DNA of 64,000 nucleotides from Deltaproteobacteria bacterium (GTDB lineage Bacteria > Myxococcota_A > Polyangia > JAAYKL01). The DNA lies in assembly GCA_028713995.1 (NCBI GenBank), contig JAQTNF010000004.1, forward strand, positions 17,563-81,562. The letters are read 5' to 3'. Every line of letters begins with the position of its first letter. The stretch's first letter is position 1. This document shows, piece after piece, positions 1 through 8,557 of the stretch. Position numbers and translations under genes: made by a program. The notes under the pieces were generated by a model. That model did not search any database. It was given only the letters and a program-made list of their open reading frames with translations, and was not told the DNA's origin.

Positions 1-206
1 ACAAAGATGCCGATTTCCAGCGCCTTGTGATGGATGACGTTGTAAATGAACGCTCCCACGCGCGTTCCACCGACATATCCGAGCATGCTCAGGTCAGGGG
101 TGAAGAAAAGCACGGGATACCACCACCAGGCGAAATCCAATCTCAAGAAGAGAAGGATGGTCAGGCCGAACATGAATAGCTCTTCGAGCTTCAGCCATTG
201 TTTCAT
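1..206 (-). CDS. DUF4260 family membrane protein (partial)
   Basis: The reading frame begins at an ATG at 206 and runs off the left edge, so only about 68 N-terminal residues are visible; the ORF track misses it because it has no stop here. The visible protein starts MKQWLKLEELFMFGLTI, has a hydrophobic segment, and contains the run FTPDLSMLGYVGGTRVGA followed by YNVIHHK. That pattern (PDLSMLGY, GxRxGA, YNxxHHK) matches what I recall of DUF4260, a small integral membrane family of unknown function. It is separated from the Pit operon by about 90 bp. The function is unknown; the family assignment is fairly secure but rests on memory of the motif. Confidence 0.7.
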   Translation of the reverse strand, partial: MKQWLKLEELFMFGLTILLFLRLDFAWWWYPVLFFTPDLSMLGYVGGTRVGAFIYNVIHHKALEIGIF

Positions 207-294
207 CGCATTATTCTTTGCAATGCGGCGCGGTGGATGACGGCCGACTGAGCAATGGTAACGCCGTTGCCCGGAGGCCTCAAGGACTATCCCC

Positions 295-1308
295 TCAAAG
301 GGCCGCCACGACCTTGATGGCGAGAACGACCAGAGCGCCCAGGGCCGCGGTGATGGGGATGGTGAGGATCCAGGCCCACACGATGTCGCGCGCCAGCATC
401 CAGCGCACGGCCGAAATGCGCTTGGCCGCACCAACGCCCATGATCGCCGACGAGATGACGTGCGTGGTGCTGACCGGCGCGCCGATGGCCGACGCCGTCG
501 CGATCACCGCGGCCGCTGCGGTCTCGGCCGCGAAGCCGTTGATGGGCTGCAGCCGGATCATGTTGATGCCCATGGTCTTGATGATGCGCCATCCGCCCGC
601 GGCCGTGCCGAACGCCATGGCCGTGGCGCACAGGATCATGACCCACACCGGCACGTTGGCGCCCATGGGGAGCGTCCCGGCGCCGATGAGCGCGAACGTG
701 ATGATGCCCATGGACTTCTGCGCGTCGTTCATGCCGTGGGTGTAGGACATGAACGCGGCGGACAGGATCTGCAGCTTGGAAAACCAGCGGTTGACGAACT
801 GCGGCGTGGCCCACGAGAGCGCGAGAAAGAGCAGCTTCATGAACGCAAATCCCAGGAGCAGCCCCACCAGCGGCGAGGTGACGAGCGGGATGAGCACCTT
901 GTCCACCACCCCGTCCCACTTCACGATGCCGAGGCCGGCCGTGAACGCGATGGACGAGCCGAGCAACCCGCCGATGAGCGCGTGCGACGAGCTCGACGGG
1001 ATGCCGTGGTACCAGGTGATGAGGTTCCACGCGATGGCCGCGGCGAGCGTGGCGATCACCACGTACTGCGGCACCATCTTCGTCTCGACGAGGCCGCTCG
1101 AGATGGTCCTGGCCACGCCGTGGCTCATGAGCGCGCCCAGGAAGTTCAGAGCCGCGGCCATCATGATGGCCTGGCGCGGCGTGAGCACGCGCGTGGACAC
1201 GGACGTGGCGATGGAGTTGGCCGTGTCGTGGAACCCGTTGATGAAGTCGAAGGCCAGGGCCAGGACCACGACCGCGACGAGGATGACGAGTGTGGAAGTA
1301 TCAAGCAT
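295..1308 (-). CDS. pit: Pit-family inorganic phosphate transporter, copy 1
   Basis: This is a 337-residue inner-membrane permease of the PiT family, expected to import phosphate with a cation. The family signatures are visible near both ends: FINGFHDTANSIATSVSTR near residue 25 and GAPVSTTHVISSAIMGVG near residue 275, the inverted repeat halves typical of PiT proteins. The rest is largely hydrophobic helices. The start at 1308 has an AGGTGA ribosome site just upstream. It lies 60 bp downstream of a near-identical paralogue (1369-2394) and the intervening DNA carries its own CTAACAAA element, so it may have an independent promoter. No truncation is seen. Confidence 0.93.
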   Translation of the reverse strand: MLDTSTLVILVAVVVLALAFDFINGFHDTANSIATSVSTRVLTPRQAIMMAAALNFLGALMSHGVARTISSGLVETKMVPQYVVIATLAAAIAWNLITWYHGIPSSSSHALIGGLLGSSIAFTAGLGIVKWDGVVDKVLIPLVTSPLVGLLLGFAFMKLLFLALSWATPQFVNRWFSKLQILSAAFMSYTHGMNDAQKSMGIITFALIGAGTLPMGANVPVWVMILCATAMAFGTAAGGWRIIKTMGINMIRLQPINGFAAETAAAAVIATASAIGAPVSTTHVISSAIMGVGAAKRISAVRWMLARDIVWAWILTIPITAALGALVVLAIKVVAAL

Positions 1309-1339
1309 GCTTCACCTAGTGGAAGCTTGCGGCCGCTTT

Positions 1340-1357
1340 GTTAGGGAATGATGAGAG
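1340..1357 (-). promoter_or_regulatory. Pho-box-like direct repeat upstream of pit copy 1
   Basis: Read on the minus strand the site is CTCTCAT-N4-CCCTAAC, a 7-4-7 arrangement. The proximal half and the bases after it (CTAACAAA, then CCGCAAGCT) repeat the leader of the DUF47-pit operon at 3045-3079. The spacing is that of a PhoB-type box; the binding protein is inferred, not shown. Confidence 0.4.
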
Positions 1358-1368
1358 GTGCGGAAAAA

Positions 1369-2394
1369 TCAGCGCATGTGGAGCAGGACGGCGCCGGCCT
1401 TGATGGCGAGCACCGTGAGGGCGCCCAGGATCGCGGTCACGGGGATGGTGAGGATCCAGGCCCACACGATGTCGCGCGCCAGCATCCAGCGCACGGCCGA
1501 GAGCCGCTTGGACGCGCCCACGCCCATGATCGACGATGACACCACGTGCGTGGTGCTGACCGGCGCGCCGATCCACGAGGCCGTGGCGATGACCGCCGCG
1601 GCCGTGGTCTGCGCCGCGAAACCGTTGATCGGCTGCAGCTTGATCATGGAGCACCCCATGGTCTTGATGATGCGCCAGCCGCCCGCGGCCGTGCCGAAGG
1701 ACATGGCAATGGCGCACGCCAGCATGACCCACAGCGGCACGTTCGAGCCGAGCGGCAGGAGGTTCGCACCGATCAGGGCGAAGGTGATGATGCCCATGGA
1801 CTTCTGCGCGTCGTTCATGCCGTGCGAGTAGGCCATGAATGCCGCGGACACGATCTGAAGCTTGGAGAACCAGCGGTTCACGAACTGCGGGCTCGCCCAC
1901 GAGAGCGCGAGGAAGAGCAGCTTCATGAACGCGAAGCCCAGGAGGAACCCCACCACCGGCGAGGTGACGAGCGGGATGAGCACCTTGTCGACCACCCCGT
2001 CCCACTTCACGATGTCGAGGCCTGTCGAGAACGCGATGGCGGCGCCGAGCAGCCCGCCGATGAGCGCGTGCGACGAGCTCGACGGGATGCCGTGGTACCA
2101 CGTGACGAGGTTCCACGTGATGGCGGCGATCAAGGTGGCGATCACCACGTACTCGGGCACGAGCTTGGTGTGGATGAGGCCGCTCGAGATGGTCCTGGCC
2201 ACGTTGTGGCTCACGAGCGCGCCCACGAAGTTCAGCACCGCGGCCATGGCGATGGCCTGGCGCGGCGTGAGCACGCGCGTGGACACGGACGTGGCGATGG
2301 AGATGGCCGTGTCGTGGAACCCGTTGATGAAGTCGAACGCGAGGGCCAGGACCACGACCGCGCCCAGGACGACGATGGTGGAGGTGTCAAGCAT
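1369..2394 (-). CDS. pit: Pit-family inorganic phosphate transporter, copy 2
   Basis: This 341-residue protein is strongly similar to the downstream copy over its whole length, including FINGFHDTAISIATSVSTR and GAPVSTTHVVSSSIMGVG. Differences cluster in loops and the extreme C-terminus, where copy 2 ends AGAVLLHMR. It should be a phosphate permease in the inner membrane. Its start overlaps the end of the DUF47 gene by 8 bp, so the two are translationally linked. The DUF47-Pit pairing is a common bacterial arrangement in which the DUF47 protein is thought to modulate the permease. One odd point is the first signature, where Asn of HDTANS is Ile in this copy. Confidence 0.93.
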   Translation of the reverse strand: MLDTSTIVVLGAVVVLALAFDFINGFHDTAISIATSVSTRVLTPRQAIAMAAVLNFVGALVSHNVARTISSGLIHTKLVPEYVVIATLIAAITWNLVTWYHGIPSSSSHALIGGLLGAAIAFSTGLDIVKWDGVVDKVLIPLVTSPVVGFLLGFAFMKLLFLALSWASPQFVNRWFSKLQIVSAAFMAYSHGMNDAQKSMGIITFALIGANLLPLGSNVPLWVMLACAIAMSFGTAAGGWRIIKTMGCSMIKLQPINGFAAQTTAAAVIATASWIGAPVSTTHVVSSSIMGVGASKRLSAVRWMLARDIVWAWILTIPVTAILGALTVLAIKAGAVLLHMR

Positions 2395-3028
2395 GCTTCA
2401 CCACCACGCCGAGGATGATGTTGGCCACATGCTCGCACGCGTCGAGGGCGCTCTCGAGGTACTCGTAGACCTCCTTCCACTTCATGACCTCGAGCGGGTC
2501 CTTCTCCTGCGTGAACAGGGCGCGCACCGCCCGGCGGTACAGCCGGTCGCCCTCGTTCTCGATGCGGTTGATCTCGATCACCCTGGGCTTGAGATCCCGG
2601 CTCTTCTTGAAGTTCTTCATCTCCTTGGTCACCGCGTGCAGCTCGGCCGTGGCCGCGACCAGGAGCCGGACCAGGTCCTTGGCCTCGTCCTTGACCGAGT
2701 GCACGTCGAACATCGTGAACAGGTGCGCGGTGGACTCGACGAGGTCGGTGATGGTGTCGAGGTCCTTGGAGATGAGGAACAGATCCTCGCGGTCCATGGG
2801 CGTGATGAACGACCTGTTGAGCCGGTCCATCATGGCGTGCACGAGCTTGTCGCCCTCATGCTCCTTCACCTCGAGCGCCTTGATCTTGGCGTCCGGGTCG
2901 TCGTAGCGCAGCACGAGCTCCTGAAGGATCACCGCGGACTCACAGGCGATCTTCGAGGCCTGCTCGAACACGTCGAAGAAGGCCGTCTCCCTCTGCGTCA
3001 TGCGGAACATGAAACCGCCCTCCTCCAC
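2387..3028 (-). CDS. DUF47 / PhoU-like Pit accessory protein
   Basis: This is a 213-residue cytosolic, mostly helical protein. It has the charged-helix pattern of the DUF47 (TIGR00153-like) family: EHEGDKLVHAMMDRLNRSFITPMDREDL in the first third, and a second bundle with IENEGDRLYRRAVRALF. The two E-x-E-G-D motifs are the metal-binding signatures of PhoU-like bundles. It is first in the operon, overlaps the Pit gene behind it, and is preceded by a perfect 7-4-7 direct repeat. By analogy it regulates or gates the Pit permease; this is family knowledge rather than something the sequence proves. The start ATG follows a purine-rich GGAGGAGG stretch. Confidence 0.88.
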   Translation of the reverse strand: MEEGGFMFRMTQRETAFFDVFEQASKIACESAVILQELVLRYDDPDAKIKALEVKEHEGDKLVHAMMDRLNRSFITPMDREDLFLISKDLDTITDLVESTAHLFTMFDVHSVKDEAKDLVRLLVAATAELHAVTKEMKNFKKSRDLKPRVIEINRIENEGDRLYRRAVRALFTQEKDPLEVMKWKEVYEYLESALDACEHVANIILGVVVKHA

Positions 3029-3061
3029 CCGGTTCTCCTGGGAACAGCTTGCGGGGGGTTT

Positions 3062-3079
3062 GTTAGGAAACGGTTAGGA
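3062..3079 (-). promoter_or_regulatory. Perfect 7-4-7 direct repeat (candidate Pho box)
   Basis: On the minus strand this reads TCCTAAC-CGTT-TCCTAAC, two identical 7-mers whose starts are 11 bp apart, 34 bp upstream of the DUF47 start. The geometry equals that of OmpR/PhoB-family boxes, and an OmpR-type regulator is encoded 2.5 kb away. The half-site differs from the enterobacterial CTGTCAT. Confidence 0.5.
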
Positions 3080-3135
3080 CGCGAAAAACAACGGCGCAGC
3101 GGGCGAGGGAGGGGGTTCGTTCGGACATGCCGACG

Positions 3136-5532
3136 TCATACGCGTTTACCCAGGATCTCGGCGATAATCCGGGCGAGCTCCGCCGGCCTGAACGGTTTCA
3201 GCACGATCCGTTCGGCGCCGAGCGCACGGGCCTCCTCGTCGGTCATCAGCTCCGAGTAGCCCGTCATCATCACGACCGGGAGATCGGGCCTCACCCGCTT
3301 GAGGCGCGTGAGCAGCTCGACCCCTCCCATCAGGGGCATGTTGACGTCCGTGAGCACGAGGTCCAGGTCGTGGGGCGCAAAGGCGACGGCTTCCTCGGCC
3401 GCCCGGCCGTCCGCTGCAGTCCGTACGGAGAAACCCATCGACTCGAAAGATGCGCGCGTGGACGCGAGGATCTCCGCCTCGTCGTCGACCAGGAGGATCC
3501 GCCCGCGAAAGGATTTCGACTCGGGAAGATCCCGCGCCGCGACCTCTTCCCTCGATGGCGGCGTGCACCGCGGCAGGTAGACGCGAACCGTCGACCCCTC
3601 ACCGACCCGGCTGTCGATCACCACCGTACCCGAGTAGCCCTGGACGATGCCGTGCACGACCGCGAGCCCCATCCCGGTCCCTTGACCCGCGGGCTTCGTC
3701 GTGAAGAACGGGTCGAAAATCCGCGCGCGGATCCGATCATCGATCCCCTCGCCCGTGTCCGCGACCGTCAGGACACAGTAAGGCCCCGCGGGCAACCCGC
3801 TGATCTGTCCACCGTCGAGATCTTCGGTTGCGAGCCCGACGTTCATCACGCCGCCGTCCCGCTGCATCGCCTGGAACGCGTTGGTGCACAGGTTGACGAC
3901 GACGCGATGGAGCTGGGTCGGGTCGACCATCAGCCAGATGTCATCGCATTCGAATTGGCGCATCACGCGGATGCTCCGCGGGAGGGTCGCCTGGATCAGC
4001 TTGATGGCTTCCTTGACGACCAGGTCCGCGCGCACGGGTTTCTTCTCGCGCGACACCTGCCGCCCGAACAGCATGATCTGCGAGACGAGCTCGCTCGCAC
4101 GGTCGATCCCGGCCATGATCTCGCCCATCTGCTTCTCGGCGTCGGAGCCGGGAGGAAGCTTCGCCGCGACGAGCTCACCGTACGTGTACATGTACGTGAG
4201 GATGTTATTGAAGTCGTGCGCGATGCCGCCGGCGAGCGTGCCGATCGCCTCCATCCGCTGGTTGTGCTGGATCGCCTCCTCGAGCTTGCGCCTCTCCTCG
4301 ACCTGCACCACGAAGCTCTCGACGAGCTCGTTCGTCTTTCGAGCCACCTCCCGGAAATCGATCGCCACCTCCTCCGGGTCGATCCGCGCTTCGAGCCGCC
4401 CGGCGAGCACCTTGTCGACGAGCGCGTTCAGCGCATTCACGACGTTGGCGACGCCGTGTCCGAGGACGACGGAGATCGCCATGGCGAGCAGGAGGAGCAT
4501 CACCAACGAGAGCGCGATGATGGCGGTGACCTTGGCGTTCAAGGCCTCGGCGATCCGGGCGTCGATTTCGGCCTCGTCGATCTCGGCGACGACCGCCCAG
4601 GTGACGCCGAAGAAGCTCACGGGCGTGAACGCGGAGAGCACCGGGATCCCCCGATAGTCCCGGATGTGCGCCGAGCTCGTCCGCCCCAAGAGCGCCGCAG
4701 CCGTTGCGTCCGTTTCGACGCCGGTCTCGCTCACGCCCCCGTGGAATGACGCGCGCACCGAGTGTCGGCGCGGATCGAGGTACGAATCGGAGCGCATCTT
4801 GAGATCCGGTCCGACGAGGTACGTTTCGCCGGTCCGGCCCATGCCCGAGCGCTCCCGCATGATGGCGTCGATCGCATCGATGGAGACCTGCACCGCAACC
4901 ACACCCCGAACGCCGCCGTCTCCTTTCACCGGCGCCGCGATGAACTGCGCGGGGATCCCGCCCGACGGCGCGTAGGGCCGTGTGTCGGAGACCGCGATCA
5001 CGCCGCCGACCGCAGCCGACCAGACGTCGCGCAACGGCGACTCGACGTCGCGGATCCGGATGCCGAAGTCGGGCTCCTTCGCCACCGTGAACAGCGTGAA
5101 GCCATCGTCCCGATCGATGAGGAAAACGTCATAATAGGCGCCCTTCCGGGCGAAGGTCTCGAAGAACGGCGCGTACCGCGCATGGAGCCCAAGGTACTCG
5201 GCCCCGGCTTCGAAACGCCCCCCGGATCGCCCGAGCAGAGGCGCCGAAGCAAATTCGTCATTCCGCGCGGCGAGCTCTTCGAAAGCTCCGAGCGCCTCGG
5301 CGGTGAACGGGTCGGCGGCGAGGATCTCGACCTGGCGTACGCGTTCGTCGAAGAAGCGCACGATTTGGCTCTTCTTGATGTCGCGCACCGACTCCAGGTG
5401 GCGGAACGCCTGATCGACGAGCTCCCGGCGCGCCGCCGAGTAGCTCAAGGTCGCGGCGAGCATCGACGGGATGAGCCCGGAGAACAGGAACGCCACGACG
5501 AGGAGGATCCGGATGGGGATGTTCTTCCTCAC
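3136..5532 (-). CDS. Membrane hybrid sensor histidine kinase with receiver
   Basis: This is a 798-residue sensor kinase. Helix 1 (about residues 7-29) and helix 2 (about 333-356) flank a roughly 300-residue extracytoplasmic region that looks like a double-Cache ligand sensor. A linker and coil follow. The H-box GGIAHDFNNI (phospho-His near 439), N-box NLCTNAFQAM, G1 DTGEGID and G2 GQGTGMGLAVV form a complete kinase core. A C-terminal receiver (about 680-795) has LTDVNMPLMGG, with the acceptor Asp near 728. The H-box type is that of kinases often paired with NtrC-like or stand-alone regulators. The start is GTG at 5532, 12 bp after the response regulator stop, so the two form one operon. The signal is unknown; phosphate or nitrogen status is suggested only by neighbours. 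Confidence 0.93.
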   Translation of the reverse strand: MRKNIPIRILLVVAFLFSGLIPSMLAATLSYSAARRELVDQAFRHLESVRDIKKSQIVRFFDERVRQVEILAADPFTAEALGAFEELAARNDEFASAPLLGRSGGRFEAGAEYLGLHARYAPFFETFARKGAYYDVFLIDRDDGFTLFTVAKEPDFGIRIRDVESPLRDVWSAAVGGVIAVSDTRPYAPSGGIPAQFIAAPVKGDGGVRGVVAVQVSIDAIDAIMRERSGMGRTGETYLVGPDLKMRSDSYLDPRRHSVRASFHGGVSETGVETDATAAALLGRTSSAHIRDYRGIPVLSAFTPVSFFGVTWAVVAEIDEAEIDARIAEALNAKVTAIIALSLVMLLLLAMAISVVLGHGVANVVNALNALVDKVLAGRLEARIDPEEVAIDFREVARKTNELVESFVVQVEERRKLEEAIQHNQRMEAIGTLAGGIAHDFNNILTYMYTYGELVAAKLPPGSDAEKQMGEIMAGIDRASELVSQIMLFGRQVSREKKPVRADLVVKEAIKLIQATLPRSIRVMRQFECDDIWLMVDPTQLHRVVVNLCTNAFQAMQRDGGVMNVGLATEDLDGGQISGLPAGPYCVLTVADTGEGIDDRIRARIFDPFFTTKPAGQGTGMGLAVVHGIVQGYSGTVVIDSRVGEGSTVRVYLPRCTPPSREEVAARDLPESKSFRGRILLVDDEAEILASTRASFESMGFSVRTAADGRAAEEAVAFAPHDLDLVLTDVNMPLMGGVELLTRLKRVRPDLPVVMMTGYSELMTDEEARALGAERIVLKPFRPAELARIIAEILGKRV

Positions 5533-5544
5533 GGCGTCTCTTTC

Positions 5545-6234
5545 CTAGGCGCTCTTGAGCTTGAACCCCACGCCTCGTACCGTGACGAGCCGCTCGCCCT
5601 CGGCCCCGAGCTTGGCTCGCAATCCATGGATCTGGAAGTCGATGCTGCGCTCGGAAATGGCGTGATCCGCGCCGTGCACGGCGTCGATGATACTGCTGCG
5701 GCTCATCGCCGTGTCGACGTTGCGGGCGAGCGCGAGCAGAATGTGGAACTCCGTGCGGGTCAGCGGGACAATCTCGCCATTGATCCGCGCCTCGAAGGAC
5801 GGGGGATCGATGGACAGAGCTCCTATCACGAGCCTTGGCTCACGCACGATGCGCCCGCTCGGCCTGCCGAGAACCAGCTTGAGCCGCGCGATGAGCACCC
5901 GTGGACGCACCGGTTTCACCACGTAGTCATCGGCAAATGATTCGAGCGCGCGGATCATGTGCTCCTCGAGGTCGCTCCCGGTGAGGACGACGATCCGGGA
6001 TCGATCCGCTTCGCGCAGATGACGCAACGCTCCCGCGACCTCGAAGCCGTCCATTCCGGGCAGCATCAGGTCGAGGAGCACGAGGTCCGGCGGGCGACGG
6101 GCCGCCACGGCAATCCCCTCCTCCCCGGTCCGCGCGCGGACGACATCGAACCCTTCGCTCTCCAGAATGAATGCCAGGCTGTTCAAGAGGTTCGGTTCGT
6201 CCTCTATCAACAGGATGGTCGGCCGTTCGCTCAT
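5545..6234 (-). CDS. OmpR/PhoB-type response regulator
   Basis: This 229-residue regulator has an N-terminal receiver (ILLIEDEPNLLNSL, phospho-Asp in LVLLDLMLPGMDG near residue 55, the switch Thr in VVLTGSD, and Lys in VVKPVRP). A C-terminal winged helix carries LTRTEFHILLALARN, ISERSIDFQIHGLRAKLG and VRGVGFKL, the OmpR/PhoB signature. Such proteins bind direct repeats. It is the first gene of an operon with the hybrid kinase, and GGAGG precedes the ATG. It diverges from amt. Because direct-repeat boxes precede the phosphate operon, it is a candidate regulator of phosphate and perhaps ammonium uptake; that link is inference. Confidence 0.93.
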   Translation of the reverse strand: MSERPTILLIEDEPNLLNSLAFILESEGFDVVRARTGEEGIAVAARRPPDLVLLDLMLPGMDGFEVAGALRHLREADRSRIVVLTGSDLEEHMIRALESFADDYVVKPVRPRVLIARLKLVLGRPSGRIVREPRLVIGALSIDPPSFEARINGEIVPLTRTEFHILLALARNVDTAMSRSSIIDAVHGADHAISERSIDFQIHGLRAKLGAEGERLVTVRGVGFKLKSA

Positions 6235-6414
6235 GGTGCCTCCCGTGGTGTTTATCTCACGAAACGCTAACGCTCGGCGAGCCGCGGGCTCATCTCTAAC
6301 AAAAAACTATCCGAACCATATCGCCGTTCAAACCACGCGCCGCGCCGGCTCGGCTATCTACGTTGGGAGGACAACGCAAGTCGTCATCGCGCTTTCGACA
6401 ATCAGGAGGAAACC

Positions 6415-7629
6415 ATGCATTTCGACACCGGGAACACGGGGTTCATGTTGCTCGCCACGAGTCTCGTCATGCTCATGACGCCGGGGCTCGCGTTCTTCTA
6501 CGGTGGTCTCGTAGGTCGGAAGAACGTGCTCGCCATCATGATGCAGAGCTTCGTTTCCATGGGGCTCACGACGGTCATCTGGTTCATCTGCGGCTACTCG
6601 ATGTGCTTCAGCGGCGACGTCGGCGGGATCATCGGCAATTTCGACATGGCTTTCCTGCGGGGCGTCGATCTCAACAGCGCCTTCGGCAAGACCTCCACCG
6701 GACCGATTCCGCTCTTCGTCTTCATCGCCTATCAGATGATGTTCGCGATCATCACACCGGCGCTCATCACCGGCGCGTTCACCAACCGCGTCCGGTTCGG
6801 CGCCTACTTCATCTTCCTCATCGCCTGGTTGATGCTCGTCTACTTCCCGCTCGTCCACATGGTGTGGGGCGGCGGCATCCTCGCGCAGTGGGGCGTCAAG
6901 GACTTCGCGGGCGGCATCGTCGTCCACGCGAGCGCGGGCATGGCTGCCCTCGCGTCGATCCTGTTCGTGGGAAAGCGCAGCGTCTCGGATCCCGGGCTGC
7001 ACAACATCCCGCTCGTGGCGCTCGGCACCGGGCTTCTGTGGTTCGGCTGGTACGGCTTCAACGCGGGCAGCGAGCTGCGCGTCGACGCGGTCACCGCCCA
7101 GGCTTTCATCAATACCGACGTGGCCGCGTCGTTCGCGGGCATCGCATGGTTGATCGTCGCGTGGACGTTGCAGAAGAAGCCGACCTTCGTCGGGCTGCTC
7201 ACCGGAGCGGTCGCCGGGCTCGCGACGATCACGCCGTGCGCGGGGTTCGTCACCGTGTCGTCCTCGGTCGTCATCGGCACCATTGCCGGCGTGCTGTGCT
7301 ACTTCGCGGTGACCTTGAAGACGCGCCTCGGCTGGGACGACGCGCTCGACGTCTGGGCGGTGCACGGCGTGGGCGGCATCACCGGCACGATCCTCCTCGG
7401 CGTGCTCGCGAGCGCGAGCGTCGGCGGCGTCGACGGACTCGCCAACGGCGGAGGACCGGAGCTCCTCATGAAACAGACCATCGCCGCGCTCGGCGTCGCG
7501 GTGTATGCCTTCGCGTTCACATGGCTCATGCTGTGGCTCATCAACAAGATCGTCCCCGTGCGGGTGACCGAGGAGCAGGAGGCGAACCTCGACAAGTCGC
7601 TCCACGGCGAGGTCGCGTACGACATGTGA
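6415..7629 (+). CDS. amt: Ammonium transporter (Amt family)
   Basis: This 404-residue polytopic membrane protein is a standard-length Amt channel for ammonium uptake. It starts MHFDTGNTGFMLLATSLV without a cleavable signal of the AmtB precursor type. The N-terminal TPGLAFFYGGLVGRKN is the family signature. The two conserved pore histidines are seen in GGIVVHASAGMAA and WAVHGVGGITGTIL. The start has a strong AGGAGG site 5 bp upstream. No glnK gene is adjacent; the next gene is an outer-membrane protein instead. It diverges from the response regulator across 180 bp that contain CTAACAAA, also found before the phosphate genes. Confidence 0.96.
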   Translation: MHFDTGNTGFMLLATSLVMLMTPGLAFFYGGLVGRKNVLAIMMQSFVSMGLTTVIWFICGYSMCFSGDVGGIIGNFDMAFLRGVDLNSAFGKTSTGPIPLFVFIAYQMMFAIITPALITGAFTNRVRFGAYFIFLIAWLMLVYFPLVHMVWGGGILAQWGVKDFAGGIVVHASAGMAALASILFVGKRSVSDPGLHNIPLVALGTGLLWFGWYGFNAGSELRVDAVTAQAFINTDVAASFAGIAWLIVAWTLQKKPTFVGLLTGAVAGLATITPCAGFVTVSSSVVIGTIAGVLCYFAVTLKTRLGWDDALDVWAVHGVGGITGTILLGVLASASVGGVDGLANGGGPELLMKQTIAALGVAVYAFAFTWLMLWLINKIVPVRVTEEQEANLDKSLHGEVAYDM

Positions 7630-7643
7630 GAAGGGCGGCCGAC

Positions 7644-8468
7644 ATGAAGAAGAACGGCATCGTTGTCACGGTTCTCGCGGCCGCGCTGTTCATGGCGCGG
7701 TCGTCCCCGGCGGCGGCGGGAACCGAGCCGGAGGAGGACGACGCGATCGGCCTGAACCTGGATCTCGGCTTCGCCTCGGCGTACGTGTTCCGGGGCTACA
7801 ACGTATTCCAGGAGGACTCGCAACTCGATCAGCACATGCTGATCGCTCCTGGAATCACATGGACGATCTTCGATACCGGGCTCTCGATCGGCTACTGGGG
7901 CGCCTATCAGATCTCGGGCGAGGACATCGGCGGTCACATCCACGGGGCGCTCGGCGCGGAGCAGGATATCATCCTCGGGTACACGCTCACACTGCCCCAC
8001 GACCTGAGCCTCTCGTTCGGCCTCGTCGGCTATCTGTACCCGTGGGCCGACAAGAGCGACGTCGGCGCCAAATGTCCTGTCTTCCTCGAGCCCGGCGCGG
8101 GGCTCGCGTGGGCCGGCCCGGTCGATCTCTCGCTCAAGGTCTCCTACTTCCTCGGTCTCCAGGACGAGCCTGCGATCCGCGGGTTGAGCTACCTGTACGT
8201 CAATCCGCGCGTCGGCAAGACGTTCGCGTTCGGCGAGCGCGTGAAGCTTTCCGTGGGCGTCGGCTACGGGTTCAAGCTGTGGCAGGAGGGCAACGACGGC
8301 GCGAGCAATATCCATGACGTCGCCCTCGACGTCTCCCTTCCTATCGACATCGCCTTCGGCCTGTACGTCACCCCGAGCGTCCACACCGGGTGGACCAATC
8401 TCGTCGAGAAAGGGCTCGCGGACGAGCTGTTCGTCTACGGCGGGCTCAACGTCGGTGTGAACCTATAA
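7644..8468 (+). CDS. TorF-family putative outer-membrane porin-like protein
   Basis: This 274-residue exported protein starts at ATG 7644, inside a longer ORF whose first part is only a shadow of amt. The N-terminus is a clear signal peptide (MKKNGIVVTVLAAALF ... AAAG). The mature part shows alternating aromatic/hydrophobic strands, begins GLNLDLGFASAYVFRGYN and ends LFVYGGLNVGVNL, a beta-barrel C-terminus. The FASAYVFRGYN opening recalls the TIGR02001 (TorF) family of proteobacterial outer-membrane proteins of unknown function. It begins 14 bp after amt, so the genes are probably cotranscribed and it may serve entry of nitrogenous solutes. Family assignment is moderate; the barrel call is stronger. 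Confidence 0.7.
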   Translation: MKKNGIVVTVLAAALFMARSSPAAAGTEPEEDDAIGLNLDLGFASAYVFRGYNVFQEDSQLDQHMLIAPGITWTIFDTGLSIGYWGAYQISGEDIGGHIHGALGAEQDIILGYTLTLPHDLSLSFGLVGYLYPWADKSDVGAKCPVFLEPGAGLAWAGPVDLSLKVSYFLGLQDEPAIRGLSYLYVNPRVGKTFAFGERVKLSVGVGYGFKLWQEGNDGASNIHDVALDVSLPIDIAFGLYVTPSVHTGWTNLVEKGLADELFVYGGLNVGVNL

Positions 8469-8500
8469 GAACTCCTCGTAGGGCCCTCGTAGGGCCCTGC

Positions 8501-8530
8501 TTGACGGCGCAGGCGGCCCGTCGCTATCGT
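8501..8530 (+). promoter_or_regulatory. Candidate sigma-70-type promoter for lipA
   Basis: TTGACG and TATCGT are separated by 18 bp, placing a start site about 20 bp before the lipA ribosome site. Just upstream an 11-bp unit CTCGTAGGGCC occurs twice in tandem. This is motif reading only. Confidence 0.45.
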
Positions 8531-8557
8531 GCGCGTGGCTTCAAGGAGGCTTTTGCC

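Noticed and set aside
3127-4749. 540-residue plus-strand ORF
   Set aside because: It is the antisense shadow of the hybrid kinase; composition is Arg/His/Asp-rich with no motif, while the minus strand has complete kinase motifs.
6235-6414. Sigma-54 promoter for amt
   Set aside because: I looked for GG-N10-GC with TGGCAC/TTGCA and found no acceptable match.
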